Shown here in pieces: positions 19,176-28,375 of a DNA stretch of 64,000 nucleotides; the first letter of the stretch is position 1, and the number at the start of each line of letters is the position of its first letter. Position numbers and translations under genes: made by a program. Origin of the DNA: Mycolicibacterium sp. P9-64 (lineage in GTDB: Bacteria; Actinomycetota; Actinomycetes; Mycobacteriales; Mycobacteriaceae); contig NZ_NPKO01000002.1 in NCBI RefSeq assembly GCF_008329605.1, positions 682,001-746,000 on the forward strand, given 5' to 3'. Below the pieces are notes generated by a model. The model ran no database searches and was not told the DNA's origin. It worked only from the letters and a program-made list of their open reading frames with translations.

Positions 19176-20377
19176 CAGGCGCCGTCCGCCGGTGCCGCGT
19201 CGGCCTTCTGTTCCTCGACGTGCTCGGTGATCGCATTGACGATCGCCTGGCCCGCCCTGCCGAACAGCTGGTCCCGGATGCCCTTGGCCCATTCGTGCGA
19301 TTCGTGGGGTGCGCCGAGCTGACCCTTGAAGTGCGGCATCACCTCTCGCGCGAACAGCTCGTAGGAGTGGTAGGTCGCTGCGGGGGAGGCCCAGTCGTGG
19401 CCGAGCAGCAGCAGGGTTCCGAAGCCACCGGACCGGTCCAGCAGATCCTGGATGTAGGCGATTGCCTCGGCGGGGGTGCCGATGCAGCAATTGCCCTTGC
19501 TTGCATAGTCTTCGACGAATTCTCGAGGCGTCTGACCGCCTTCGACCTCGTTGTTGAGCGGGACGAAGCCCGCGGCGCCGAAGTAGTCCGCGAAGTCCTG
19601 CAACCCGTAGGTGCAGTCGTCGATGGCTTGGTCCTTGGTGTCGGCCAGGTGGACGATGCCGAGCACCCGCCAGTCCTTGCGGTCGGGTGCGTCGCGGCCG
19701 GACTTGGCGGCCTGGTCACCGACGACGTCCCAGGTCGTCTCGAGTGCGGCGAAACCGCCGGGTACCGACATCGACAGCGAGAGCAGCGACGTGCCCAGCG
19801 ACCCGGCCAGCCGAGGACCAGATGGTGAGATCATTGCCGCGCAGGCGATTTCGGGGTACGGCCAGGTGTACGGCCGTATGTGCAGGGCGGCATCGCGCAG
19901 CGTGAACCAGTCGGTCTCCCTGGTGATCCGCTCGCCAGGGCCTGCGCGGAACAGCGCAAGGATCGCTTCGAGCGACTCTTGCATCATCGGCCGCTGGTTC
20001 ACCGGGTCGATGCCCATCATGTAGGCGTCCGACGGCAGCGCTCCTGGGCCGGTGCCGAAGATCACCCGTCCGCGCGTGAGGTGGTCCAGCAGCACCCAAC
20101 GATCGGCCACCATCAACGGGTGGTGATACGGCAGCGACACCACGCCGGTGCCGAAGCGGATGTGCTTGGTGCGCTCGGCGGCCGCCGCGATGAACACCTC
20201 GGGACAGGCGATCAACTCGTAACCGCCGGAGTGGTGCTCGCCGAACCAGGCTTCGTCGAACCCGAGGCGGTCCAGCGCCTCGACCCGTTCCATGTCGTAT
20301 TGCAGTGCGGTGGTGGGGGATTGGCCGACCGGATGGAACGGCGTGATGAACACCCCGAAGTTCAGTGGCTTGTTCAC
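19175..20377 (-). CDS. Luciferase-like (LLM class) flavin-dependent monooxygenase
   Basis: A 400-residue oxidoreductase of the bacterial luciferase-like fold, which uses FMNH2 or F420 supplied by a partner. The N-terminal strand NFGVFITPFHPVGQSPTTAL, FDEAWFGEHHSGGYEL and GTGPGALPSDAYMMG are family-typical, closest in style to limonene/alkanal monooxygenase-like proteins; the syntenic homologue is Rv3618. The GTG at 20377 follows GGAGG and overlaps the epoxide hydrolase stop by 4 bases (GTGA). No reductase partner is in the cluster. Confidence 0.88.
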   Translation of the reverse strand: MNKPLNFGVFITPFHPVGQSPTTALQYDMERVEALDRLGFDEAWFGEHHSGGYELIACPEVFIAAAAERTKHIRFGTGVVSLPYHHPLMVADRWVLLDHLTRGRVIFGTGPGALPSDAYMMGIDPVNQRPMMQESLEAILALFRAGPGERITRETDWFTLRDAALHIRPYTWPYPEIACAAMISPSGPRLAGSLGTSLLSLSMSVPGGFAALETTWDVVGDQAAKSGRDAPDRKDWRVLGIVHLADTKDQAIDDCTYGLQDFADYFGAAGFVPLNNEVEGGQTPREFVEDYASKGNCCIGTPAEAIAYIQDLLDRSGGFGTLLLLGHDWASPAATYHSYELFAREVMPHFKGQLGAPHESHEWAKGIRDQLFGRAGQAIVNAITEHVEEQKADAAPADGA

Positions 20378-21357
20378 TTCGCCTCCAATCCGGTCAGGAA
20401 CGCCAGCAGTTCTGCGTTGACCTCGTCGGGCCGCTCCTGTTGAAGCCAATGACCTCCGCCGTCGATGAGCACCTCGCGGTACGGGCCGGACACGACGTCG
20501 GTGACCCGGTCACGGGACATGAGCGCGAGCACCGGGTCCGCGGTGCCGCCGATGAACAGCGTCGGCACCGTGATGGTCGATGCAGGCGTGCTCTCGGTCA
20601 GCTCCCAGTTGCGGTCGAAGTTGCGGTACCAGTTCAGCGGCCCGGTGAAGCCGGTGCGGGTGAACTCGGCGACGTAGTGATCGATCTCGCCCTGGCTGAT
20701 CCAATCCGGAAGGCTGACGGGCTCCGGCAGCCGGTCGATGAATCCCTCGGGCCCTGGAGCGAACAGGCGCGCCGCTGCGGCCGCGTCGTCGCTCGACACC
20801 AGCCCGCCCAGCATCCGGCGCATCGTTCTGGCTGGATCGCTTCCGAGCTCCGCGTCGGCGACGCCAGGCTCCTGGAAGTAGAGGATGTAGAAGAAGTTCT
20901 CACCGAACACACCGCGCCAGATCTGCGTGGGCGGCGCGGGCGCTCTCGGCGTCGGTGGCACGCTCACCGCGACCACGCCCGATACCCGGTCCGGGTGGAA
21001 CAGGGGAAAGTTGGTCACGACGGGCGATCCCCAGTCGTGGCCGACCACGACGGCCTTCTCGGCGCCGACGTCGTCGAGCAACCCGGCGATGTCACCCGTC
21101 AGCGCCACGATGTCGTAGTCATCGACCGAATCCGGCTTGGACGAGCCGCCATAGCCCCGCTGATCCGGAGCCAGCACGTGATAGCCGGCATCGGCCAGCA
21201 CCGGGATCTGGTGTCGCCAGGAGTACGCCAGTTCGGGGAATCCGTGTGCCAGCACCACGACGGGCGCGCCGCGATCGCCGGCCTCGGTCACCCGTAACTG
21301 CACGCCATTGGTGTTGACTAACCGTTCGGTGGATGTGATCACCATCTCAGTCTGCAC
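20374..21357 (-). CDS. ephA: Epoxide hydrolase EphA-like (alpha/beta hydrolase)
   Basis: An alpha/beta hydrolase of 327 residues expected to open epoxides to diols. The oxyanion-side motif HGFPE, the nucleophile Asp in GHDWGS, lid tyrosines and the terminal catalytic His in GGGHWLQQE match epoxide hydrolases; Rv3617 (ephA) is the syntenic homologue. The frame starts at GTG 21357; an in-frame ATG at 21345 is an alternative. First gene of the three-gene leftward operon and divergent from ftsH with about 116 bases between. Confidence 0.9.
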   Translation of the reverse strand: MQTEMVITSTERLVNTNGVQLRVTEAGDRGAPVVVLAHGFPELAYSWRHQIPVLADAGYHVLAPDQRGYGGSSKPDSVDDYDIVALTGDIAGLLDDVGAEKAVVVGHDWGSPVVTNFPLFHPDRVSGVVAVSVPPTPRAPAPPTQIWRGVFGENFFYILYFQEPGVADAELGSDPARTMRRMLGGLVSSDDAAAAARLFAPGPEGFIDRLPEPVSLPDWISQGEIDHYVAEFTRTGFTGPLNWYRNFDRNWELTESTPASTITVPTLFIGGTADPVLALMSRDRVTDVVSGPYREVLIDGGGHWLQQERPDEVNAELLAFLTGLEAK

Positions 21358-21473
21358 GGCTACGTCCTCGGCTCAATACAGCGCCGGGAACTGTCCGACG
21401 TTGGTCTAGCGGTAGCCTGAACTGACCCAGCTGTGCGTATCGGAAGGACCTGGCCCTCGACGGCCGATGCTCG

Positions 21474-23888
21474 ATGAATCGAAAAAACGTCATCCGTACC
21501 TTGACCGCGGTCGCGGTCGTGTTGCTCCTGGGTTGGTCCTTCTTCTACTTCAGCGATGACACCCGCGGCTACAAGCCCGTCGACACCTCGGTGGCGATGG
21601 CCCAGATCAACGGCGACAACGTCAAGACCGCGCAGATCGACGACCGCGAACAACAGGTCCGCCTCGACCTGAAGAGCGGCAACGGCGATACCGAGAACAG
21701 CGACAAGATCATCACGAAGTACCCGACGGGGTACGGAGTCGATCTCTTCAACGCGCTGAGCGCGAAGAACGCCAAGACGAACACCGTCGTCAACCAGGGC
21801 AGCATGTTGGGCTCGCTGCTCATCTACCTGTTGCCGCTGCTGCTGCTCGTCGGGTTGTTCGTGATGTTCTCCCGCATGCAGTCCGGCGGCCGGATGGGCT
21901 TCGGCTTCGGCAAGTCGAAGGCCAAGCAGCTCAACAAGGACTTGCCCAAGACCACGTTCGCCGACGTCGCAGGCGTCGACGAGGCGGTCGAGGAGCTCTA
22001 CGAAATCAAGGACTTCCTGCAGAACCCGACGCGTTACCAGGCGCTGGGCGCCAAGATCCCCAAGGGCGTGCTGCTCTACGGCCCGCCAGGCACCGGTAAG
22101 ACGCTGCTGGCCCGCGCCGTCGCAGGTGAGGCCGGGGTGCCGTTCTTCACCATCTCGGGTTCTGACTTCGTCGAGATGTTCGTCGGTGTCGGCGCGTCTC
22201 GCGTCCGCGACATGTTCGAGCAGGCCAAGCAGAACAGCCCCTGCATCATCTTCGTCGACGAGATCGACGCCGTCGGCCGTCAGCGCGGGGCAGGCCTCGG
22301 TGGTGGGCACGACGAACGCGAGCAGACGCTCAACCAGCTGCTCGTCGAGATGGACGGCTTCGGCGAACGTCAGGGCGTCATCCTGATCGCCGCCACCAAC
22401 CGGCCCGACATCCTCGACCCCGCCCTGCTGCGGCCCGGCCGGTTCGACCGCCAGATCCCGGTGTCCAACCCCGACATCGCAGGCCGCCGCGCCGTCCTGA
22501 AGGTGCACTCGGCTGGCAAGCCGATCGCGCCAGACGCCGATCTCGACGGGCTGGCCAAGCGCACCGTCGGAATGTCGGGTGCAGACCTGGCCAACGTCAT
22601 CAACGAGGCCGCCCTGCTCACCGCCCGCGAGAACGGCACCGTCATCACCGGGGCCGCGCTCGAGGAGGCCGTCGACCGCGTCGTCGGTGGTCCGCGCCGC
22701 AAGGGCCGCATCATCAGCGAGCACGAGAAGAAGATCACCGCCTACCACGAAGGCGGGCACACGCTTGCCGCGTGGGCGATGCCGGACATCGAGCCGATCT
22801 ACAAGGTGACGATCCTGGCCCGCGGCCGCACCGGCGGCCACGCCATGTCGGTGCCCGAGGACGACAAGGGTCTGATGACCCGCTCGGAGATGATCGCCCG
22901 CCTGGTGTTCGCCATGGGCGGCCGTGCCGCGGAGGAGCTGGTGTTCCGCGAGCCCACCACCGGTGCGTCGTCCGACATCGACCAGGCCACCAAGATCGCC
23001 CGCGCCATGGTCACCGAGTACGGCATGAGCGCCAAGCTGGGCGCGGTGCGCTACGGCACCGAGCACGGCGACCCGTTCCTCGGCCGTTCGATGGGTACCC
23101 AGGCCGACTACAGCCACGAGGTCGCCCAGATCATCGACGACGAGGTGCGCAAGCTCATCGAGGCCGCCCACACCGAGGCGTGGGAGATCCTGACCGAGTA
23201 CCGCGACGTCCTGGACACCCTCGCGGGCGAGCTGCTGGAGAAGGAGACGCTGCACCGAGTCGAGCTGCAGGCGCTGTTCACCGAGGTGAAGAAGCGCCCG
23301 CGGCTGACCATGTTCGACGACTTCGGTGGCCGGGTGCCCTCGGACAAGCCGCCGATCAAGACACCTGGCGAGCTGGCCATCGAGCGCGGCGAGGAGTGGC
23401 CGAAGCCGCAGCCCGAGCCCGCATTCAAGGTCGCGATCGCGGCCGCGACCAAGGCCGCCGAGGCCGCAGCGCGGCACAACGGCTCGAATGGTGTTGGCGG
23501 CAACGGTTCTCCGGTCAACGGCAATGGCGGACACCCGGCCGGTGCACCCGGATCGACGCAGCCCGACTACGGCGCCCCCGCCGGCTGGCATGCGCCCGGT
23601 TGGCCCCCGCAGCATCCGGGTCAGCAGCCGCAGGGGTACTGGTACCCGCCACCGCCGCCTCCCTCGGGCTGGCAGCCGCAGGCGCCACCGCCACATGTCG
23701 GCGCCGGTGCGCCTCCGGCGCCACATGTCGGCGCCGGTGCGCCTCCGGCCCCATACCCGCCGTATCAGCCTTACCCGCAGCCTGGGCATCATGTCCCGCA
23801 GAGCGGCGCACCCGCGCCAACTCCGCGCGACGAACAGGGGAACGGTGACCGGTCAGAGGATCGCCACAACCCGCCGCCGCCTGGCTGA
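21474..23888 (+). CDS. ftsH: ATP-dependent zinc metalloprotease FtsH
   Basis: Membrane-anchored AAA+ protease that degrades misfolded or short-lived membrane and cytosolic proteins. In 804 residues: a transmembrane segment near residues 7-26, an extracytoplasmic domain, a second segment at about 117-136, Walker A GPPGTGKT at 203, Walker B IIFVDEID, and the zinc motif HEGGH at 425 (usually HEAGH). The Pro/Gly-rich tail after about residue 660 is long and contains an exact tandem duplication. Homologue Rv3610c. In M. tuberculosis espACD lies next to it; here it is next to ephA. Confidence 0.97.
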   Translation: MNRKNVIRTLTAVAVVLLLGWSFFYFSDDTRGYKPVDTSVAMAQINGDNVKTAQIDDREQQVRLDLKSGNGDTENSDKIITKYPTGYGVDLFNALSAKNAKTNTVVNQGSMLGSLLIYLLPLLLLVGLFVMFSRMQSGGRMGFGFGKSKAKQLNKDLPKTTFADVAGVDEAVEELYEIKDFLQNPTRYQALGAKIPKGVLLYGPPGTGKTLLARAVAGEAGVPFFTISGSDFVEMFVGVGASRVRDMFEQAKQNSPCIIFVDEIDAVGRQRGAGLGGGHDEREQTLNQLLVEMDGFGERQGVILIAATNRPDILDPALLRPGRFDRQIPVSNPDIAGRRAVLKVHSAGKPIAPDADLDGLAKRTVGMSGADLANVINEAALLTARENGTVITGAALEEAVDRVVGGPRRKGRIISEHEKKITAYHEGGHTLAAWAMPDIEPIYKVTILARGRTGGHAMSVPEDDKGLMTRSEMIARLVFAMGGRAAEELVFREPTTGASSDIDQATKIARAMVTEYGMSAKLGAVRYGTEHGDPFLGRSMGTQADYSHEVAQIIDDEVRKLIEAAHTEAWEILTEYRDVLDTLAGELLEKETLHRVELQALFTEVKKRPRLTMFDDFGGRVPSDKPPIKTPGELAIERGEEWPKPQPEPAFKVAIAAATKAAEAAARHNGSNGVGGNGSPVNGNGGHPAGAPGSTQPDYGAPAGWHAPGWPPQHPGQQPQGYWYPPPPPPSGWQPQAPPPHVGAGAPPAPHVGAGAPPAPYPPYQPYPQPGHHVPQSGAPAPTPRDEQGNGDRSEDRHNPPPPG
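23691..23750 (+). repeat. 30-bp tandem duplication in the ftsH tail
   Basis: Two adjacent 30-base units (23691-23720 and 23721-23750) differ only in the last base. They encode [10 protein letters not shown] twice in the Pro/Gly-rich C-terminal tail of FtsH and keep the frame. Confidence 0.95.
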
Positions 23889-23906
23889 TACGAACGGAGC
23901 CACCAG

Positions 23907-24515
23907 ATGACGCGGTCGCAGATCGATCCGGCCACGCTCTCCACCCCAACGTTCGACCAGGCAAGAGCCGAGGCGGCCGTGCGTGAGCTGCTGATCGCCA
24001 TCGGGGAAGACCCGGAGCGCCAGGGGCTGATCGACACGCCTGCGCGGGTGGCAAGGGCGTACCAGGAGATGTTCGCCGGCCTCTACGTCGACCCCGACGA
24101 CGTGCTCAACACGACGTTCGATGAGCAGCACGACGAGCTGGTGCTGGTCAAGGACATCCCGATGTACTCGACGTGCGAGCATCACCTGGTGGCGTTTCAC
24201 GGTGTTGCGCACGTCGGCTACATCCCCGGCGTGGACGGCAGGGTCACCGGCCTGTCCAAGCTCGCAAGGGTGGTGGACCTGTACGCCAAACGGCCGCAGG
24301 TGCAGGAGCGGCTGACCGGACAGGTCGCCGACGCGATGATGCGCAAGCTCGATCCGCGCGGGGTCATCGTCGTCGTCGAGGCCGAACACCTCTGCATGGC
24401 GATGCGCGGCATCCGCAAGCCGGGGGCCAGCACCACGACCTCGGCAGTCCGTGGACAGTTCAAGACCGACTCCACGCTGCGTTCCGAGGCGCTGGATCTC
24501 ATCCTGCGCAAGTGA
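23907..24515 (+). CDS. folE: GTP cyclohydrolase I
   Basis: First enzyme of folate synthesis: GTP to 7,8-dihydroneopterin triphosphate. The 202-residue protein shows the zinc site Cys and His in STCEHHL and the later Cys in EHLCMAMRG, with GVAHVGYIP and [10 protein letters not shown] also family-typical. It follows ftsH by 18 bases and overlaps folP by four bases (GTGA), as in Rv3609c-Rv3608c. Confidence 0.97.
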   Translation: MTRSQIDPATLSTPTFDQARAEAAVRELLIAIGEDPERQGLIDTPARVARAYQEMFAGLYVDPDDVLNTTFDEQHDELVLVKDIPMYSTCEHHLVAFHGVAHVGYIPGVDGRVTGLSKLARVVDLYAKRPQVQERLTGQVADAMMRKLDPRGVIVVVEAEHLCMAMRGIRKPGASTTTSAVRGQFKTDSTLRSEALDLILRK

Positions 24516-25495
24516 GCCATCCTCCGCCGACACCAGATCCCGTCGCTGCGCTCGCCCGGGTCCCAGATCCCGTCGCTGCGCTCGCCCGGGTCCCAGATCC
24601 CGTCGCTGCGCTCGCCCGGGTCCCACATCCCGTCGCTGCGCTCGCCCGGGTCCCACATCCCGTCGCTGCGCTCGCCCCGCGGGTGATGGGGGTCGTCAAC
24701 GTCACCGACGACTCCTTCTCCGACGGCGGACTGTTCCTCAACCGTGACCGCGCCGTCGAACACGGAATGGCAATGGCGGCACTCGGTGCGGCGATCATCG
24801 ACGTCGGCGGCGAGTCGACCCGCCCCGGTGCCACCCGCATCGACCCGGACATCGAGACGGGCCGGGTGATACCGGTGATCAAAGAACTTGCGGGGCAAGG
24901 CATCACCGTCAGCATCGACACCATGCACGCCGACGTGGCTCGGGCCGCACTCGAGAACGGTGCGGCGATCGTCAACGACGTCTCCGGCGGCATGGCCGAC
25001 CCCGACATGGCGCCGCTGCTCGCGGATGCGGGGGTGCCGTGGGTGTTGATGCACTGGCGCTCGGTGAGCGCGGATCTGCGACCGCACCAAGCCCCCGACT
25101 ACGCCGACGTCGTCGCCGACGTCCGCACCGAACTCCTGCGCAGCGTGGATGCTGCGGTCGCCGCCGGTGTCGACCCGGCGCAGGTGATCATCGATCCCGG
25201 GCTGGGTTTCGCCAAGAACGCTCAACACAACTGGTCGCTGCTGCGGGCGCTGCCTGAGTTGGTGGCGACGGGCATCCCCGTGCTCGTCGGCGCGTCCCGA
25301 AAGCGCTTCCTCGGGGAGTTGCTTGCCGACCCCGACGGAACGCCGCGGGATCCTGGGGGCCGGGAGACCGCGACCGCGGTGATCTCCGCGCTGGCCGCTC
25401 AGCATGGGGTGTGGGGTGTGCGGGTGCACGACGTCCTGGCGAGCGTCGACGCGATCAAGGTCGTAGGGGCGTGGGACGGTGGAGCGCATGGCTGA
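24512..25495 (+). CDS. folP: Dihydropteroate synthase with a repeat-encoded N-terminal extension
   Basis: Joins p-aminobenzoate to hydroxymethyldihydropterin; target of sulfonamides. Core motifs are [37 protein letters not shown] and VGASRKRFL. From the GTG at 24512, which overlaps the folE stop exactly as in M. tuberculosis folP1, the protein has 327 residues, about 47 more than that homologue. The excess comes from a five-unit 30-bp repeat encoding [10 protein letters not shown] or [10 protein letters not shown] between the first seven codons and the core. An alternative start at GTG 24683/ATG 24686, after the array, would give a normal-length core but lacks a ribosome-binding site. Confidence 0.93.
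   Translation: MSHPPPTPDPVAALARVPDPVAALARVPDPVAALARVPHPVAALARVPHPVAALAPRVMGVVNVTDDSFSDGGLFLNRDRAVEHGMAMAALGAAIIDVGGESTRPGATRIDPDIETGRVIPVIKELAGQGITVSIDTMHADVARAALENGAAIVNDVSGGMADPDMAPLLADAGVPWVLMHWRSVSADLRPHQAPDYADVVADVRTELLRSVDAAVAAGVDPAQVIIDPGLGFAKNAQHNWSLLRALPELVATGIPVLVGASRKRFLGELLADPDGTPRDPGGRETATAVISALAAQHGVWGVRVHDVLASVDAIKVVGAWDGGAHG
24533..24677 (+). repeat. Five-copy 30-bp tandem repeat at the start of folP
   Basis: Units begin at 24533, 24563, 24593, 24623 and 24653. The first three share CCAGATCCC and the last two CCACATCCC; the remainder is identical, and the fifth unit is cut near its end. On the minus strand the core reads GGGCGAGCGCAGCGACGGG, almost the same as single copies at 55304 and 58388. 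The unit is a multiple of three and encodes no stop, so the frame stays open. Confidence 0.96.
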
Positions 25496-25871
25496 TCGAA
25501 TCGAATTGCGCGGCTTGACCGTTCGTGGCCACCACGGTGTCTTCGAACACGAGCGGCGGGACGGCCAGGACTTCATCGTCGACATCACGGTGTGGATCGA
25601 CCTCGCCGAGGCCGCGGCGAGCGACGACCTCGTCGACACGCTCGACTACGGCGTACTGGCTCAGCGGGCGGCCGACATCGTGGCTGGGCCGCCGCGCAAC
25701 CTGATCGAGACGGTTGCCGCAGAGATCGCCGACGGTGTGATGGCCGACGAACGGGTGCATGCCGTCGAGGTCGTCGTGCACAAGCCCAGTGCGCCGATTC
25801 CGTTGACGTTCAACGACGTCGCCGTCGTCGCAAGGCGGTCGAGGCGCGGCACCGGGGGTGACACTCCGTGA
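25488..25871 (+). CDS. folB: Dihydroneopterin aldolase
   Basis: Splits dihydroneopterin to hydroxymethyldihydropterin and glycolaldehyde. The 127-residue protein begins [19 protein letters not shown] and holds the Tyr in [10 protein letters not shown] and the C-terminal [12 protein letters not shown], all typical. The ATG at 25488 overlaps the folP end by 8 bases; a GTG at 25479 is less likely. Third of the four folate genes. Confidence 0.95.
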   Translation: MADRIELRGLTVRGHHGVFEHERRDGQDFIVDITVWIDLAEAAASDDLVDTLDYGVLAQRAADIVAGPPRNLIETVAAEIADGVMADERVHAVEVVVHKPSAPIPLTFNDVAVVARRSRRGTGGDTP

Positions 25872-26383
25872 GTCGAGTCCTGTTGTCGATCGGATCCAAC
25901 CTCGGCGACCGGCTGGCGCTGCTGCAGTCGGTGGTCGACGGGCTCGGCGATGCCGTCCGGTCGGTGTCACCGGTCTACGAGACCGACGCGTGGGGTGGCG
26001 TCGAACAAGGTCCGTTCCTGAACGCGGTCGTCATTGCCGACGACGACGCTCTCGACTGCCACGGCTGGTTGCGACGGGGCCAGGAACTCGAGACCACGAG
26101 CGGCCGGGTCCGCGACGTACGTTGGGGCCCACGCACACTCGACGTCGACCTGATCACCTGCCACACCGGCGCGACCGAGGTGCAATCCGACGACCAGACG
26201 CTGACGCTGCCGCATCCCTTCGCGCACGAGCGGGCCTTCGTTCTCGTTCCGTGGCTCGCGATGGACGCCGATGCCACGCTGACGGTCGACGGGCAGCCCA
26301 GATCCGTTGCCGACCTGCTGGACGCACTCGATCCCGCCGAACGCGACGGGGTGCGACGCACCGACCTGACCCTGGTGACGTGA
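25868..26383 (+). CDS. folK: 6-hydroxymethyl-7,8-dihydropterin pyrophosphokinase
   Basis: Activates hydroxymethyldihydropterin with ATP for FolP. The 171-residue protein shows SIGSNLGDR at the N-terminus, [12 protein letters not shown], and the signature [13 protein letters not shown] with its magnesium-binding aspartates. The GTG at 25868 overlaps the folB stop (GTGA). Confidence 0.96.
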   Translation: MSRVLLSIGSNLGDRLALLQSVVDGLGDAVRSVSPVYETDAWGGVEQGPFLNAVVIADDDALDCHGWLRRGQELETTSGRVRDVRWGPRTLDVDLITCHTGATEVQSDDQTLTLPHPFAHERAFVLVPWLAMDADATLTVDGQPRSVADLLDALDPAERDGVRRTDLTLVT

Positions 26384-26859
26384 TGGGGCCGACCCGCAAA
26401 CGTGACCTGACCGCGGCGACGGTGGGCGCCGCGATCGTCGGCTACGTCCTGGTGCTCGCGTTGTACCGATGGTTCCCCCCGATCACCGTCGTCACCGGGC
26501 TGTCCCTGCTGGTGGTCGCCGGTGCCGAGGCGGGTTGGGCCTTCTACGTTCGATCGAAGGTCAACGACGGCAAGATCGGCTCCGGTCCCGGCCGGTTGCA
26601 TCCGCTGGCGGTCGCGCGCTCCGTCACGATCGCGAAGGCATCGGCGTGGGTCGGTGCGCTTGCACTCGGCTGGTGGTTCGCAGTGCTGGCGTATCTGATC
26701 CCGCGCCGCGATGTGATGCGAGTCGCAGGGGAGGACACCGCGGGCGCTGTGGTGGCGGCGATCAGTGCGCTGGCGCTGGTGATTGCAGCGCTCTGGTTGC
26801 AGCATTGCTGCAAGTCGCCGCAGGATGGGCCCGAGGACCCCGACGGCGTGCCCGAGTAG
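26383..26859 (+). CDS. DUF3180 membrane protein (Rv3605c family)
   Basis: A conserved actinobacterial membrane protein of 158 residues with four hydrophobic segments and the opening [12 protein letters not shown] seen in Rv3605c. It always follows folK in mycobacteria, but its function is unknown. The ATG at 26383 shares its first base with the folK stop; GTG at 26380 is an alternative. Confidence 0.85.
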   Translation: MGPTRKRDLTAATVGAAIVGYVLVLALYRWFPPITVVTGLSLLVVAGAEAGWAFYVRSKVNDGKIGSGPGRLHPLAVARSVTIAKASAWVGALALGWWFAVLAYLIPRRDVMRVAGEDTAGAVVAAISALALVIAALWLQHCCKSPQDGPEDPDGVPE

Positions 26860-26923
26860 CCAACGCCGCCGGTAGCAGGTCGAATCGCCGCGGCGGTCGA
26901 CACGCTGGGTGACCTGTGACGGG

Positions 26924-26938
26924 TACAGTCAGCCCATG
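26924..26938 (+). promoter_or_regulatory. Predicted -10 element of a leaderless transcript (Rv3604c homologue)
   Basis: TACAGT at 26924-26929 is followed by six bases and the ATG at 26936. A start of transcription at or next to the ATG would give a leaderless mRNA, which is common in mycobacteria. No Shine-Dalgarno sequence is present. Confidence 0.5.
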
Positions 26939-28318
26939 ACCGAACCGACCCGTGGACCACGCCCTCGGCGTGGAAACCGCAGGCCGGGATGGGTTCTGCT
27001 GACGGCGTTGCTGGTGCTCGCGATCGTGGCCAGCTCCGCCCTGGTGTTCACCAATCGTGTTGAGTTACTGAAGCTTGCCGTCATCATCGCGCTGTGGGCT
27101 GCGGTGGCCGCGGCGTTCGTGTCGTTCATCTATCGGCGCCAGTCCGACTTGGATCAGGCCAAGGCGCGAGACCTCAAATTGGTCTACGACTTGCAACTGG
27201 ACCGCGAGATCTCCGCGCGCCGCGAATACGAACTGTCCGTCGAATCGCAACTCAGGCGTGAGCTCACCTCGGAGCTGCGTGCCGAGCGGGCCGACGAAGT
27301 GGCCAGCCTTCGTGCCGAGTTGGCTGCGCTACGCGCCAACCTCGAGATCATCTTCGACACCGATCTGCAGCACCGCCCGGCCATCGAGACCGAGCGCACC
27401 AGCGTCCACAGATTCCCTGACTGGTCGAACGCCGCCGACGGTGTCGGCGGCCAGGATCGCAGCGATCGGGGGCCTGGCCGCGTAATCAGCAGCAGGCTCG
27501 ACACCGACGACCGGGACGACGCCGATCCCAACACCGAAGAGAGCCCCATCATCGACGTGCCGGAAGAGCCGCATCCTCCTGAGCACGAGTGGGCGCCGCA
27601 GGTCGTTCCAGGTGGTGCCCATCGCAGGCCATCGGAGGTGGACCCCGTCCCGACCGGCTGGCAGCCACCGCCGCCGCCAGAGCCGTGGTCGATGCCAGAG
27701 CCTCCGCCCAGGGCTACGCCACCGCCACCGCCTACGCCTGCGCCTGCGCCTGCGCCTGCGCCTGCGCCGCAACCGTGGCAGCAGCCCGAGCCCGCGCGAC
27801 GTCACAGTCTTGGCGGCGAGCCGGAGCCGGAGTGGCGCCCTGCGCCCGCGGAGGGGCAGTTCATCCCAGCGGGCAATCCCGGCAGCAACTGGCTGTCCGA
27901 CGTGAGCGAGAACGGCGCGGCCAAGCACGCGCCGACACCGACACCGGAGCCCACGCCCGAGCCGCCAGCACCCGAGCCTGCGATGATGCCGCCGCCCGCC
28001 GAGGGACCCCGGGGGCGGCACTCCTCGGCGGGCTCGACCGACGCCGAAGCGCAGAGGCGAGCCAGGCACTCCGCGTCTGCGGACGTCGATCCCGGCAGAC
28101 GCCAGCCCCCACCAACGCTGGCCCCGCCGCCCGCGCCGCAACCCCCGCCACCGGCTTCGACGCCACCCGAGACGGAACGTGCTGCACGTCACCGTGGGCT
28201 CGAAGAACTGGAGCCGGACAACGGCCAGCACATCGGTGGCCAGCCACTATCCGAATTGCTGGCACGTCTGCAGGTCGGCTCGACGGGCGGCGGCCGGCGT
28301 CGACGCCGCGAGGAATGA
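26936..28318 (+). CDS. Membrane protein with proline-rich tail (Rv3604c family, DUF6779)
   Basis: A 460-residue protein with a basic N-terminus, two adjacent transmembrane helices (about 19-40 and 46-66), then a charged, heptad-like stretch (SQLRRELTSELRAERADEV) likely to be a coiled coil, and a long Pro/Ala/Glu-rich tail. Homologous in place and layout to Rv3604c. No enzymatic motif is seen. The tail contains a short hexanucleotide microsatellite. The function is unknown; the layout suggests a membrane-anchored scaffold. Confidence 0.85.
   Translation: MTEPTRGPRPRRGNRRPGWVLLTALLVLAIVASSALVFTNRVELLKLAVIIALWAAVAAAFVSFIYRRQSDLDQAKARDLKLVYDLQLDREISARREYELSVESQLRRELTSELRAERADEVASLRAELAALRANLEIIFDTDLQHRPAIETERTSVHRFPDWSNAADGVGGQDRSDRGPGRVISSRLDTDDRDDADPNTEESPIIDVPEEPHPPEHEWAPQVVPGGAHRRPSEVDPVPTGWQPPPPPEPWSMPEPPPRATPPPPPTPAPAPAPAPAPQPWQQPEPARRHSLGGEPEPEWRPAPAEGQFIPAGNPGSNWLSDVSENGAAKHAPTPTPEPTPEPPAPEPAMMPPPAEGPRGRHSSAGSTDAEAQRRARHSASADVDPGRRQPPPTLAPPPAPQPPPPASTPPETERAARHRGLEELEPDNGQHIGGQPLSELLARLQVGSTGGGRRRRREE
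27735..27769 (+). repeat. Hexanucleotide microsatellite (GCCTGC) in the proline-rich tail
   Basis: About five and a half copies of GCCTGC encode an alternating Pro-Ala run in the Rv3604c homologue. The copy number could vary between strains without breaking the frame. Confidence 0.85.
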
Positions 28319-28375
28319 GTTAATCTCTTGGCGTCCGTCCGGTACCCGCAGCGCGGGACTGGAACGAATTAGCTC

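Noticed and set aside
24533..24677. Possible CRISPR array
   Set aside because: Units are contiguous with no unique spacers, are in frame within folP, and no cas genes are near.
27329..28231. 300-codon arginine-rich frame on the minus strand
   Set aside because: It mirrors the Pro/Ala-rich tail of the Rv3604c homologue and has no protein features of its own.
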